Assembly (NCBI RefSeq): GCF_003265705.1
Contig: NW_020312904.1
Location: 328,089-392,088, forward strand
Length of the DNA: 64,000 bases
Direction: 5' to 3'
Source of the DNA: Callorhinus ursinus
Taxonomy: Eukaryota > Chordata > Mammalia > Carnivora > Otariidae
Shown: positions 29,580-44,900 of the stretch, piece by piece
Position numbering within the stretch: position 1 is the stretch's first letter
Layout: the number at the start of each line of letters is the position of its first letter
Notes under the pieces: model-generated
Database searches by the model: none
The model's input: the letters and a program-made list of their open reading frames with translations, nothing else
What the model was told of the DNA's origin: nothing
Program-made: the position numbers and the translations under genes

Positions 29580-32500
29580 GTGTCTACCTTCTTGTGCACA
29601 GGAGAGAGGCCCTTGTGAGGGGGACTCCATGTGTAGGGACCTTGCAGACCTTGGCCCGCTGGGGAGGGCCACAGGGGAAGGGGTGGGGGATGGGGTTAGG
29701 GGCTTGACCTCTTGGTAGCGAGCAGGAGGAGACCCCAGGCCCAGGAGGTGCCGTTCCTCAGATACACGGAGACCTGGACAGTTGCTCCCTGCTGGCTTCC
29801 CCATGTGGGACCAGAGGGGGCTGGAGGTGGTCTGAGGAAATCGGGGGCCCGGGTCCCCCATGTGGTGGCCAGTGGGCAGGGCCTGTGTGTTGTCACTTGG
29901 GCTTAGGTGGGAGAGGAGGCTGGGGTGTCCGACTGGCTCCTGCCAGTAGCTGCACACCATTGGATGGCAGGCGTGAGGGGAGCAGAAACGGGGGGCCCAA
30001 GGGGAGGGGGAGCAGGACCTGTAAGCCCAGCAGGCATCCAGGCACAGCATCCACGACCAGAGGCCAGGGGGCGGCACGGGTGGAGGTGGACTTGGCCCCG
30101 AGCACTGGGTCACAGTGCCCCCAACGTGTCCTGGGATCTGCCCACCTCCAGGCCGGGGCTCCTCCTGCCCCATGGTCTCCAGAGACGAGGCCACTGAGGC
30201 AGGCCAGGGAGAAAGGTGACAGCCACCATGGCCCACATGGCAATGTGCACCTACTGCGTGTCAGCCCCAGCTCAGCCCCTACTTCCCCAAAGCCCAGCCC
30301 CACTGGCCCTGGGGATCACCCATCTTCAGCTCCTTTCTGCGCACGAGGGAGTCAGGTGGGGGAAGCCAGCCCACCCAGAACCAGGCTTTCTGTGGGTTGC
30401 CCGGCCAGGGAGGCCCTCACAGGAGCTGGGCCCGTGGTCCTGGAGATGGTGCCCCAGCTGGTCCTTCCTTGTGGCCTGGCCTTCTCCCCCACCCTACCCT
30501 GGCACCAGGGCAGCGGCCGGTCCCCTGTGTCCCTGGTCCCCCAGCTGCTGGTGCCAGAGCCCCCGCCGGCCAGCTCAGGGTGCCCACAGCTAATCCACCC
30601 ATCACGTTTTGGTGGCGTGGGCAGCCGCCAGGCATGGGGGTCAGGTGCGGGGCAGACAGAGTGGCCAGGCCCCAGTGACCACATGAGGTGAGAACAGGGA
30701 CAGAATGTCCCAGAGACGGGGCCAGGGTAGGGGGGTGGGGAGGTCAGTGGACCATAGCTCTGAGTCCTCAGTTGCCCCCAGGCCTCCAGCACCCCACTCA
30801 GCACAGGGCAAGAGGCACCGTCGGCCAGGGAAGGTCAGCCAGAGTGCTCTGAGCCAGAGCAGGTTTTCTCTGCACCTACCCCGTGGGGTAGGGGTGGGGG
30901 TTGTCATTGTACTTGCCCTGGGGGCTTCCTGGGCGTGTGGGTGGGGTCTTCCAGCTTTGGGTCCGACTGACCTTCTACGTCCCAAAGCGCCTGGAACCCA
31001 GCCCACCTTGGACTTGGAGGACTCCTCCTTGCCTGAATGCTGAAGACCTGCAGGCCGACTCTGGCCGCAGGTTGCCTGCGTCTGGACGCTCCATGTCACT
31101 CTCTTATCTGCATGCACCTTCCCCCGCCAGGTCACCCTGGCGACCTGTATGCCGCACCCCCAGAGCCCCCATCCTCACCTCCTCACTCGGCAGGTCCCCC
31201 TTGGCCCCTGAACCCCCCTCCTCCTGCCTCAGATCTTAGCCCTCTGGGAACCCCCACTTCCTATGACCCAGATGCCTTCAGTGGCTCCGTTAGGCCCAGG
31301 ATGTACCAGTGGCCCAAGGACATTCTTGAACACCCTCTGGGGCTTCAGGTGGTCCCTACACACAGGCTGACAAGCCTGTGAGCCCGAGCCCTGGTTCATA
31401 GGTGACGGCCACCACATGCTGAGCAGCCCCGGGCAGCAGGGCCTGGTGGGCAGAACCTTGCTCTGCAGCCCGGTACAAACACTCCCTTCCTCTGTCTGCT
31501 CCCCACCCGCACAGGCCCTGAACCGCAGGGAGCCATAGGCAGGAGGATGCATTGGGGAGCAGGTGGGCCGGGCTCTGCCCAGACCAGGTCCCGCACAGAA
31601 GACACACACATGTACATGTGCATGGATCTGCTTGCACGGACACCCAGACCCCTCCACCCACCTGTGCACACCCACACACGCCGGCAAGCACACTCGCTGG
31701 TACACACAAGTAGGCATGATGCACACTCATGGGCATACACACCATTTCTGTGGCCCGATGGGTCCTCCCGGCCCTTTCTGGACTCTGGGACCCTGCAGCG
31801 GCCCCTGCCCTGCTCCAGAGTGAGCCCAGGCCCTGGGCCAGCTGAGGGGCCTCGCCTGGTCCCCGGCTGTGGGGTGCCTGTTCACCGTTCTGGCTTGTTG
31901 AGAAGGGTGCGGTGGGCTGTGGCACCTGCAGCAATGGGCGCCCCTCCTCTGTACCAACCCCTGCCTCTTCGTGGGAGGAGGGAGGCCAGGGCTGCCCAGG
32001 GCTCTGGTCAGGGCCTCAGTTTACCCTACCTGTAGCAGGTTGTTGGTGGGGAATTCAGGCCATGGAGCAAACCTGGGGAAGAGCCCCGGAGACCCTGCAA
32101 CCCCTCCTACACCTGCCCTCCTGTTCCTCTGTTGAGTAAGATGGGCCTGGGCTACTATCTCTGCCTTGGGGCCTTTGCACCTGCTCTTCCCTCTGCCGGA
32201 GCCCCCTCTCCCTGACTTCTGCAGAAAAGCTGATGGTGACCCCTGAAAACCTCACTGCCCTGTGTCCCGGTCACACCCTAAAACTATCATGCCAGTTTGT
32301 CTGGGTCACTGTCCCTTTGGCAGGGTGAGCCCCCAAGAATCTGGAAGGTCTGGTTCTCTCTGGAGTGAGAAGGGCCCTTTGAGCTCACACAGGAGAGGCT
32401 TGGTGAGCAGAAACCAGATGATGGGGAAGGGGCAGGAGTCCCAGGTTGGGTGGCCTCTGGAGAGCTGCATGGAGTGAGGGTGTGGACCCCCTCCACGTGT

Positions 32501-35500
32501 GCTCCCTAGCATGTGGGGAGCTGCAGGGCAGGCCGTGCCATGGCCTGAGTCCTGATGCAGCCATCGCCGGGATCCTGGCCCCCTGCATGCACCTCACCCC
32601 CAGCACCCCCAGATGGTGAAGTGGACGGTCCCATGACGATCCCCTCATGCTTCCAGGATCACACCACCTGGGGCAGCACCCAGTGTCCAGCATCCCTGAC
32701 TCCTGCCTGGCCTGGCCCAGTAGGTGGAGTCTCCCAGCCCTTCCTGGTCTCTGGGTCCCAGGACCAAGGGCATCTGCAATCTGGGGAGGTCCCACTGCCT
32801 GCCAGGAGCCCCACCTTCTCACCCTTGGGGGCCAGCCCTGGTGGAGGCCTCACAGGCCACAAGGGAGAGGGGAGATAGCCGCTGGGCTGGGCCTGGCCTT
32901 GGGCGCCTGCCCCTCTCCTCTCCCACACTCCTGCCCGCTGCCGAGGTGGCCAGTGGGGTGCAGGTCACCGAGCACAATGTTTTTGGGTGAGGAGCCCAAG
33001 GAGCACAGCTCAGGGGCAGCACAGGTGGGGCAGGACAGGGCAGCCTGAGGGGCCTCCCTGGCAGGTGGGCAGGACTAGTGACATAGAGTCGGGGTGGGGC
33101 TCCCTGCCTGTCCTGGAGCCTGAGCCTCAGATCAGGACATGCAGCCTCCTGGAAGGACAGGTGCGAGGGGCCAGAGGCCAGATCAGAGGGAGCTCCCCTT
33201 GCTGTCCCGCCCCAGGTCACCCTCCTCCTCCTGGGGTGAGATGGGCCCACTTGGAGGCTCTGACCTTTGATGGGCCCCTGCCCCCCAGCTTCCTCCGCCT
33301 GGCTCATTCAATGTTGGGTACGGGGGACCCACCCCCAAAGGAGGCCCCTATTCATTGATCCAGGAGTGGACCTCCCATCCCACCCCCCCACCCTGGCCAA
33401 TATGTGGGGCTCGGCCTCCAGGGAAGAGTTTTCCTGCCAGGACTGGGCCCAGAGGAGGGCAGTGACCGGTGCTGGAGGGGCAGGCCCTGCCCCCACCCTG
33501 CTCGGCAGGCCTGACTGCCAGGAACTCCGGGGGTCAGTTGTGTAATCAAAGCTCGAGGTTTTGCCAAGGCTGCCTGGAAAGCCGCTGGCCTGGAAGTCAT
33601 GTGCTGGAGGCTCAGGCACCCCCTCCACCCCCCTAATCAGAGGCCTCTGGAGAGTTAAGGGCCCATTGAGAAACCCCAGGGCTAGCAATTCCACTTGGGT
33701 CCTGCACCCCTCGGCCACAGCCAGGGGGCAGATGCATGGGGGCCCAGCGACCTCCTGGCCATCCCTCAGCTCCAAGGACAAGTGCCAGGCTTGGCTCACA
33801 CCCTCCTTACAGCTTGCTCGCAACTTCCGGCCCAGACGTGCCCATCACTACCCACACGGTGCCCCTCCAGAAGCCTTCTCCAGAGGGCCCCAGGGTGCCT
33901 TCAGTGGGGGGGGGTGCAGCCCCGTCCTGCTCTTCTTGGGGCCCTGTGCGGTGTGGAGGTCCCCTGAGCCTCTGCCCATCCAGGCCTCCACTGCCCACCT
34001 CGGGAGCTGCCTCCACAGCCCGCATCACACTTCCTTCTCGCACGGACTTCACAAGCACGGGGGCTCCCTGACCAGCTGGGTTCTGCATGCCCGGGAGGGG
34101 CAGGTGGGGCTCCTGGGGTCCTGCCAGGGACCACTTCCCTTTTCCGTGAAGCTTTGGCACCAAAGCCATGCCAAGGTTTCGTTTCGGGGGACTGCACTGG
34201 AGAAAAGAAACTTAAGACTCCAACAGCCACAGAGTTGTTCTGGATCTGAGTCCGGCCTCGCTCTTCCCAGAAACCGGGGGTCTCAGGCCAGTGGGCAAGG
34301 GGCCTGGACGCCGCACCACCACCTTGTGGGCACAGCCAGCATCCACCCGCGCCTCAGGGGCCTGGCCAGGAGCAAACCAATCGAAGCTCGGACTGCAGAC
34401 GGGGCGCAGCGTACTGCTCCAGGAGGGAAGGAGCCAGAGGGGCCAAGACAGGACCTGCATTCGGTTCAAGACTTTGGTTCTTTCCACGATGATTTCTGGA
34501 TTCCGTGCAACCCCAAGGGGCGTCCCTGAAGGATGGACGCTGTGCAGAGCTCGACCAAGTGGCTCTAAAGGAGACTTGATAGTAAATGGACCCAAGATAT
34601 TAAAAGATGAGTGGGTTGGGCACCGGCCAGCAAAGGACAGTGGGAACCACGCGGCCGGGCAGAACTGACAGCCCAGTCTGAGTGGACAGGCCAGCATTTC
34701 AGGGGCCACTGTCCCCTCTGCACCAGCCCCAAGCCGTGCACACGGCCACCATCCCAGGGCCTCAGGGGGGTGGGTCCTGCCCATGGCAACAGACCCCCAA
34801 GAGGCCCCAGGTCAGAGGACACCCTTCTCCTGGCCCCCCAACCCCAGGCTCCTCAGCAGCGCCGGTCTGATGAGTGGTTGAGACTCTTCCCCAGCAGAGG
34901 GGGTCCGGAGGTACCAGGGACTGCAGAGTGCTGTCCACTCAGCGATGAGGGGCCCGTGGCAGCTCCCCAGCCCCTCACCCTCCGTAGACCCCCAGCGCCT
35001 AGAAGTGGGACCGCGGCAGATGGGGGGTGGGGTGTCAGAGACTGGCCCACCCCAGGCTCCACGGGTCCCAGGCCCAAGTGAGCACCCTGCCCTGGGGCTT
35101 GCATAGGCTCACTGGCCCCTGGCCCCTGATGGGGGGTGCTGTAGCCCTGGAGGCTGCCCTCCAGGGTGGGAGGGGCTCAGAATTAGGGGGGGCTTGAGGG
35201 CCCCCAACCAAATCCCACCCAGGAGCCAGGAGAAGGCCCTGTGTGGGCTGTGGGGGCTGGGGCGAGGGCAGGCCCCAGGGTGCAGGTCGGCCCCTCGGAT
35301 CCTGACCGAGCTCCAGCTTTGTGTCTCGGAGCCGGGGATGGGAGCACCCAGATGCAGAGTGGACAGCCTGGGGGTCAGGTGGCAGGGGTGGGACAGGGCA
35401 GGGCCTCCCAGCTGCAGCTCTGGGCTTCTGTCTGTGTCTCAGACCTGGGGCTCTGCCCATGATGGATTCTCTGAAATCTACTCTAGGGGTACCCCTGCAG

Positions 35501-37980
35501 CCAGGAAAGCTCCCCCACAGGTGCTGCATCCTCTGCCTCTTCTGTGGCCTGCGCCCTGCACCCACCGCTGGGGCCCCGGATGCAGCCCCCGGTGCAGGCC
35601 CCCACCCCAACGGGAGTCTGCAGCCTGGCTCTCAGCCACTTGCTGACATGTGATGGTACCACAGTGGGGGCCAGAGTCATACTCCAGCACCTATACGAGG
35701 TCCCGGACACTCAGGCCTCAGTTTCCCCAAGCACGACCTGGCTGAGCGCCCTTGCCTGCGATGCCCCAGGACTGGGCAGGCTGCAGTGTCCCATGGCCCT
35801 GGGTGCTCGGGGGCGCCCAGGCTGATGCAGTCAGCATGGAAACAGAGAGGTGCAGGGCTAGGCTGAGGGAATGGGAGGTGGCCAAGCTGTCACCCTGCCA
35901 TCCCCACCCCCCGTCTTCTCCCTCTTGCCCTGGGGGGGGGGGCAGGCTCTATGGGGTGGGCCCTCCACCCAGGCTCATAGGTACCGGCCCCCCACCTCCT
36001 GCCTGACGTGGGGCCCACCCCCTGGCCCCAGCCCACGTCCACCTGCCCGACTGCCCTGACACACACAGACCTGGGCTTCCCCTCAGCAGCATCCACCAGA
36101 TCCGGGGCACAAGAAGCCCCGGGGCCATGGCATCCGCATCCCACGAACCCATCGGTGGCCACCACCCAGGGCTGCCCACCCACGGCCAGCCTGAGCCTGC
36201 CCCACCTTCACGGCATCACCGGACAGACAGGGATGCCAGGGCTGAGAAGCCTCCGAGGATGCCAGCATTTCCCACGCTCAGCACAGTGCCCTCCACCCCA
36301 GGAACGAACTCAGGGGCACTCAGGCCTCGTGCTTGGGTGGGTGGTAGCCTCTGCACGTGTGGTGGAGGACAGAGCGTCCCCTGGTGTCTGCGCCCCAGGG
36401 GCTCCAGCACTCCCTGTGCGGGGCGAGCCTCTCCCACTCACCTCCCGACTTTGCACGCGCACAGGCCTCTGACCCTGTGCCCTCCTGAACACCGTCACTG
36501 CATCTGTGCCAGGGACCAGCCCTCCTCAGGACGTCCAAGAGACCTGTGCCTTGCCCCCAAGCCACAAGCACTGGGTGCCTGAGGATGAGGTGTCTTGGCA
36601 CTGCCCGGGGGCTTGACTCGGGTCCCCCCCAAACATGAGCTCCACGAGTGACGGCTGGATGTATGTACAGATGAGGCTGGGCGAATGCAGGGGGAGGGGG
36701 CAGTGATAAGACCGGCCTGGCACCCTCAGCTGGCAAGTGGGGGAGCTGGGAATCACAGTGCCACATGTGAGTCACCGTCACCACAGGGGGGTGCGGAGGC
36801 CCAGATGCTGCAGGAACTATCCTCTGCTCTCCCTGTGTGTCCCCCCACCCCGGACTCCAGCCCACGTGGCCCAAGGCTGCTGCCTGGGCTCCCTGTCCGA
36901 GGACGCGGGTGTGGGAGGAGCCAGGTCAGGGCGGCAGAACAGGTGGGCTGTCTCCCCAAACACCCCGAGTCATGAATCTGCCCGTGCTGGGGGGCCGCCC
37001 CCGGGGATCCCTTGGGAAAGGCTCCCCAGGCCCCAGGCAGGCCACAAACATCCACTGCCTCTCTGCAGGGCCAAGACCAAGCCAGGAGCACCCCCACCTC
37101 GCCCCCGCCCGGAAAGGCTGGTCTCATTTCCTCCGGACTGCTCTTGTCTGCGGTCTTGGGATGTTCCTTCGACCCGCTCTGGTTCCCGGGGGCCCACTAG
37201 CGGGTACTGGGGCGGGCGAGGGTGTGCATGCTCCGTGGACGGGACACGTAGATGGCACCCGGGCTGTGGGACCAGTGACAGGCCTCTGGGGGCTCCGGGC
37301 TGTGTGCCCCGGGTCCTGCTGCACCAAGACGGCCACTCCGCAGGCCCAACGGCTGCCTCACTCGCTCCAGCACCAGGAGCCGCCAAGCTGAGGGCCCCAC
37401 GTAAGGGCCGGATGTCACCAGGCCATCCACTCAGCCTGCCCTTCATGCTGTGGTTGGGCCACGTTTCCACAGCTGGACCTGGCCGTGGCTTCCACCCACG
37501 ACCTTGCCCTTCAACTGTCAGGCCAAGGCCTGACCTCCCAGCACTTGCCCCCCCACCTGGCCCCACCCACCCCCGTTCTCTGTGCAAGGAATGCCTTCCA
37601 CCCCCTCCACCCGGCAAACTTCTACTCATCCTTCAGAACCCTTTCCAGCCATCTGTGGAACAGGGCGGACCCCTCTCCCTGTACACTTCTGCCTGAGGAG
37701 CCTGAGCGAAGGCCACCTCCTCTTCCCACCTCTGGCCGGGCATCTCCGGGAACAGAAGCCAAGGAGGTCCCCTTGGGGCCACCCCCAGACACAAGCCTCC
37801 AGACTAGGGGTGGCATGTCCTTGGGGCCATAGGAGTAGACAACGGGTTGGCAAGGAGGCCAAGCACCACAGGCCAGGCCCTCTGGCCGGGAGGGAAGAGC
37901 CTAGCTCCTGGTCAAGCTGCTGTCTGCCCACAGGAGGCAGGGAGGGGGCTGCCCAGGGACTCCTTTCACCGGACCACTCT
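29580..37980. other. GC-rich intergenic stretch between IL17REL/L1 island and PIM3
   Basis: No exon chain with splice sites and no recognisable protein was found. Many long open frames exist on both strands because stops are rare in this composition. A CA-rich simple stretch lies at 31600-31745. An AATAAA on the + strand at 37985-37990 could end a + strand transcript converging on PIM3. Confidence 0.55.
31600..31745. repeat. CA/CACACG-rich simple sequence
   Basis: Imperfect ACACACATGTACATGTGCAT and CACACCCACACACG runs. Confidence 0.7.
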
Positions 37981-37984
37981 ATCC

Positions 37985-37990
37985 AATAAA
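37985..37990 (+). terminator. Candidate + strand poly(A) signal AATAAA
   Basis: The perfect hexamer faces the PIM3 poly(A) site from the opposite strand, about 30 bases away. No upstream + strand transcript is known from the sequence. Confidence 0.25.
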
Positions 37991-37999
37991 CACAGAGTA

Positions 38000-41350
<3,351 letters not shown>

Positions 41351-41908
41351 GGGCCAGGGGTGCGTGGCGGGCCGCCTGGAACTAGCTCGCTGTAGTAGAG
41401 CCGCGGAGGCACACAGCGTGGCGCGACCGTACACGTCAGTCCTCCGCGCGCACGCACACACACACACGGCGCACGCGCGGCTCCTGCGCGGGCGGTGGCC
41501 GAGGCGTGTGGGGCGGGGCCGTGGGAGCCAATGGTAGCCGGGGTTTCCAAAGGGCCCCGAAGCCTCAGCCAATGGCGGCGCGTGGGCGGGGCGGGGACTC
41601 GCAGGTCCCGCCCCAGGCTGTGCCGGGGAAGGTCACCGCAGAACGCGCGCCCGCCTCCGCCGTGCCCGCTGCGGGCGTCTAGACCGCGCGGGCTGTCGCG
41701 AGCTGGGGGTCCCGAACAGGGGCGGGAGTCCTGGAGACTACCCCCTTGGGCCTCGGGCCGTGCGAGTGGGTCTCCGGCAGTCCGCTCACCCTCGCGCGCC
41801 GCTGGCCCAGCGCGGGGAGGCGGTGCCGCCCCCGCGGGGACCCCGCTCAGCGTTTGCGCTCGGGAACTCGCAGCCCCTGGTGTGGAATAAGTGCTGACCC
41901 AGCCCCGG

Positions 41909-41922
41909 GCGCCCCCTGCTCA
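41909..41922 (-). promoter_or_regulatory. CTCF-like motif
   Basis: GCGCCCCCTGCTCA carries the full GCGCCCCCTG core in the same orientation as the site at 14115. It is motif evidence only. Confidence 0.3.
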
Positions 41923-41950
41923 CCCCGGGCCGCCGTTCTGACCGGGGCTT

Positions 41951-44900
41951 GACCTCAAGCCCGCAGCCCGAGGTCCTACCTGGCCACGCCTCCCCTCCTT
42001 GGAACCTTTGCCCTGCTGTCCCTGTACCTGGAGCACCCGTTCCTGTTCTCCACCCACCTGGCTGTTCTCCAGGCCTAGCGGCTGACCACCTTTACTAGGG
42101 GCTCCACCTTGACCGCTGCAGTCAGGGCCGGAGACGGCCCAGGCCCACTTGGACCTCCAGTACTGCACAGAATCACCTGTGTGATGTGGTCACCCCTGAG
42201 AAGATGCTGACCTCGGCCCAAGGTCACCAGCCTGAGCTGCTCAGCACTCGGTGTGAGCAGCTGTCTGCCAGCCACAGTAGCCCTAGAAGAGCCTTCCCCG
42301 TCCTCCACACTGGCTCCTTCCTCATCTCAGAGCGGGGTGAGGGTTGGGGTAGCCTGGAGGCCATGGTGCTGGCACTGTAGGGGCTGTGTGTGGCCTTTGT
42401 GGCACCCGTGGGCCAGGCTGGCGTCTAACCTGGCAGCCACAGCCTTCAGGTGTGCCCCCCAAGCATGCACACTCACCTGCCTCGGGGGCCTTGGCTGGGC
42501 TGCTGGCTCCCTCAGCACACCCAGCCTCCCCCAAGCTCCGCCCTTCACTGCCATTCACTGCCACTCAGATCAGAAAGTGGAACCTACACTGGTCCGGCTC
42601 TTAGGTTCTTGCCCTACAGGAGCTCTATCTACCATCCTGCAGCATGGGCCTGTGAGGGCAGGATCCCCCACAGGGTCAGATCCAAGGTAGGAGGCAGGAG
42701 CCCACCCCTTTGGCTGAATCCACACAGCACCTGCAAAGGAGGAGAGGCTATTGTCCACTTGTGGGTCCTTCTGAGGACCAGCAGAGGGTCCCAGAGCTTG
42801 CCTCTCAGAGAGCGAGTGCCCTCAGGTCAGGCTGTAGTGGGTTTCCGGACCTATGGCCTGTGCTGGGTCTGGGAGGGGAGGGGTGGGTAGGACTGATGGA
42901 GGGTCTTTTGGGTCTAGGTGGTGATCATGGCAAGATGTGGTTCTGAGGCAGGCCTGACTCCATGGGCAGAGACTGAGGTCTCTGGTGGCCTCCCTAGTGG
43001 GCCCCCAGCCCCTCATGCAAGCCTCCAGGCCAGTCCTCCTCATATGCTCTGGTCTGTGTGCCCAGCGGGTCCCTGGCCTGGGGAGTCAGCCTTGCCGGTC
43101 AGCCTTGGGGAGGGCCCCCCCAGCTCCAGAATCTTGATCTAAAGACCTGGAGTCTCCCCAAACTCAGAGCAGCATGCACTCACACTTCTTCAGAAAGAGG
43201 CGGTGCGTGTGTCCTGTCAACAGCTCCTCAAGCTCCGATGGTGGGCTCTGGAGCCCACAGGCAGGTGTGGCCCGGGCCAGCAAGTCCATGAGCAGCAGGG
43301 CTGAGGACACCCCTACACACGGCAGGGAGAGGCGGCAGCAGTGGGCTCAATGGGGGGGAGGTGCTGGGCCTTATCCTGCTGCCCCACTGACCACAGCGAG
43401 TCAGGTCGTGTCCCTTGGCCTCCCGTCGCCCTTCAAGGTGTCTGGGGCTTAGGCCACTGTGCTGTGGACATCTCCATGTGTTGGGCTGTCCGGCTAAGAG
43501 CCTTGCGCCAGAGCCAGGTGCCTCTTCAAGTTCCTCTCCTCCCCACGCAGCTGTTGCCTGAGGTGGAGGGCAGGGCAGATTCTACCGGAGGACCCCTGCC
43601 GGCCCCCTGGCCCTGGAAACCCCTGGCCCCGTAGGTCCCGCTGTCCCGCTGGTGGGAGGGGCTGCACTGTTGCCATGGTGATTGGAGCCGGCTGGTCTCC
43701 GGGACAACGGAGGAGGAGGGGTAGACAGAAGACAGCCGGGGTCACCCACAGTCTGTGTCTCACACACGCGTGCACACTCTCACACTCATGAGCACACCCG
43801 CAGAGCTGGGCATCATCACAGCTGGGGAATGAGGGAGGGCACATACTGGGGAGTGCTCCCCAGCGCTCCCCCGGACGCCCCGGCCTCCTGGCTTCCTGGG
43901 GCTCAGTGCTGCCCCGGCCTCTTCATATCCCTGAGCCTAGGCCAGGCCGGCAGGATCCCTCATGGCCCCCCATCCATCGCCCAGACCCGTGGTTCTGTGC
44001 CGTCCCCCCGCCCCCCCCACTCCGCTCCCAGCCTCAGCCAGGCCAGTCTTCCCGGCTCCCAGCCGCCATTACTGTGCAGCCGCCCCTGCCCTGCAGAGCT
44101 GGCTGTCAGGTGAGGCCCAGTGACTCGGCCACAGTCACAGCCTTCACCCTCAGCCCCTCCGGCCCCCACGCCCACTGCAGGAACCCTTGGCCTTCCCGGG
44201 GCTGTCCCGTCCCCAGCCAGTGCACCTGGCTTGCTGTCTCCCAGACACCCACTCGCGCCCCGGCCCCCAGCTGGGCCCTGAGAGCTCTGTGACCGGCCCA
44301 GCCTGCGAGCAGCACAGCAAGGCTGCCCCTCCTCCAGCGCCCGCACACAGCTGCAGGCTGGTGAGGCAGGGAGGGCCTCCCCTCTGGCCTCCACTCGCCT
44401 CAGGTCCGGGTGGCCTCTCCCCCGCTGGGGAGGGGAGCCAGCAGAACTGGGCCAGGGTTTTGCAACATTTCCCAAAGGCAGCCCAGGGTAAGGCCTGGGC
44501 TGGGGTGGGGTGAAAACCAGTGGAAGCCGGCGGGCAGTGGTGGCCTGCGTGAACTCTGGCCTCCCTGCCCAGGAGACCCCAGCCTGGCCTGACCCTTAGT
44601 CAAGGCCAGGCTGCCTTCAAGAGCTCGACACCCCACCTACTGAAGAGTGTTTATCCCACAAGCCACTGAGGCCTGGCGACGGCTCACTGAGCTCTTGGCC
44701 AAGGCGATCCTGAAAAACCAAAGAGGCCCAGGGAGTGTCCAGGCCTAACCTGGAGAGAGACCAGGTCCCCAGGAGAGCTGACCCAAGTGCAGCCGGACTG
44801 GAGACCCCAAAGCCAGGCTTGGCGGTGGTGGCCATGGGAACAGTGAGCCTCCACGGCAGGGGTCCTCTCCTCACACAGACCCTCTGGCCTGGGATTGGGA

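Noticed and set aside
28980..30236. Long frames crossing the unknown bases at 29028-29427
   Set aside because: Most of the translation is unknown residues plus CA-repeat translation.
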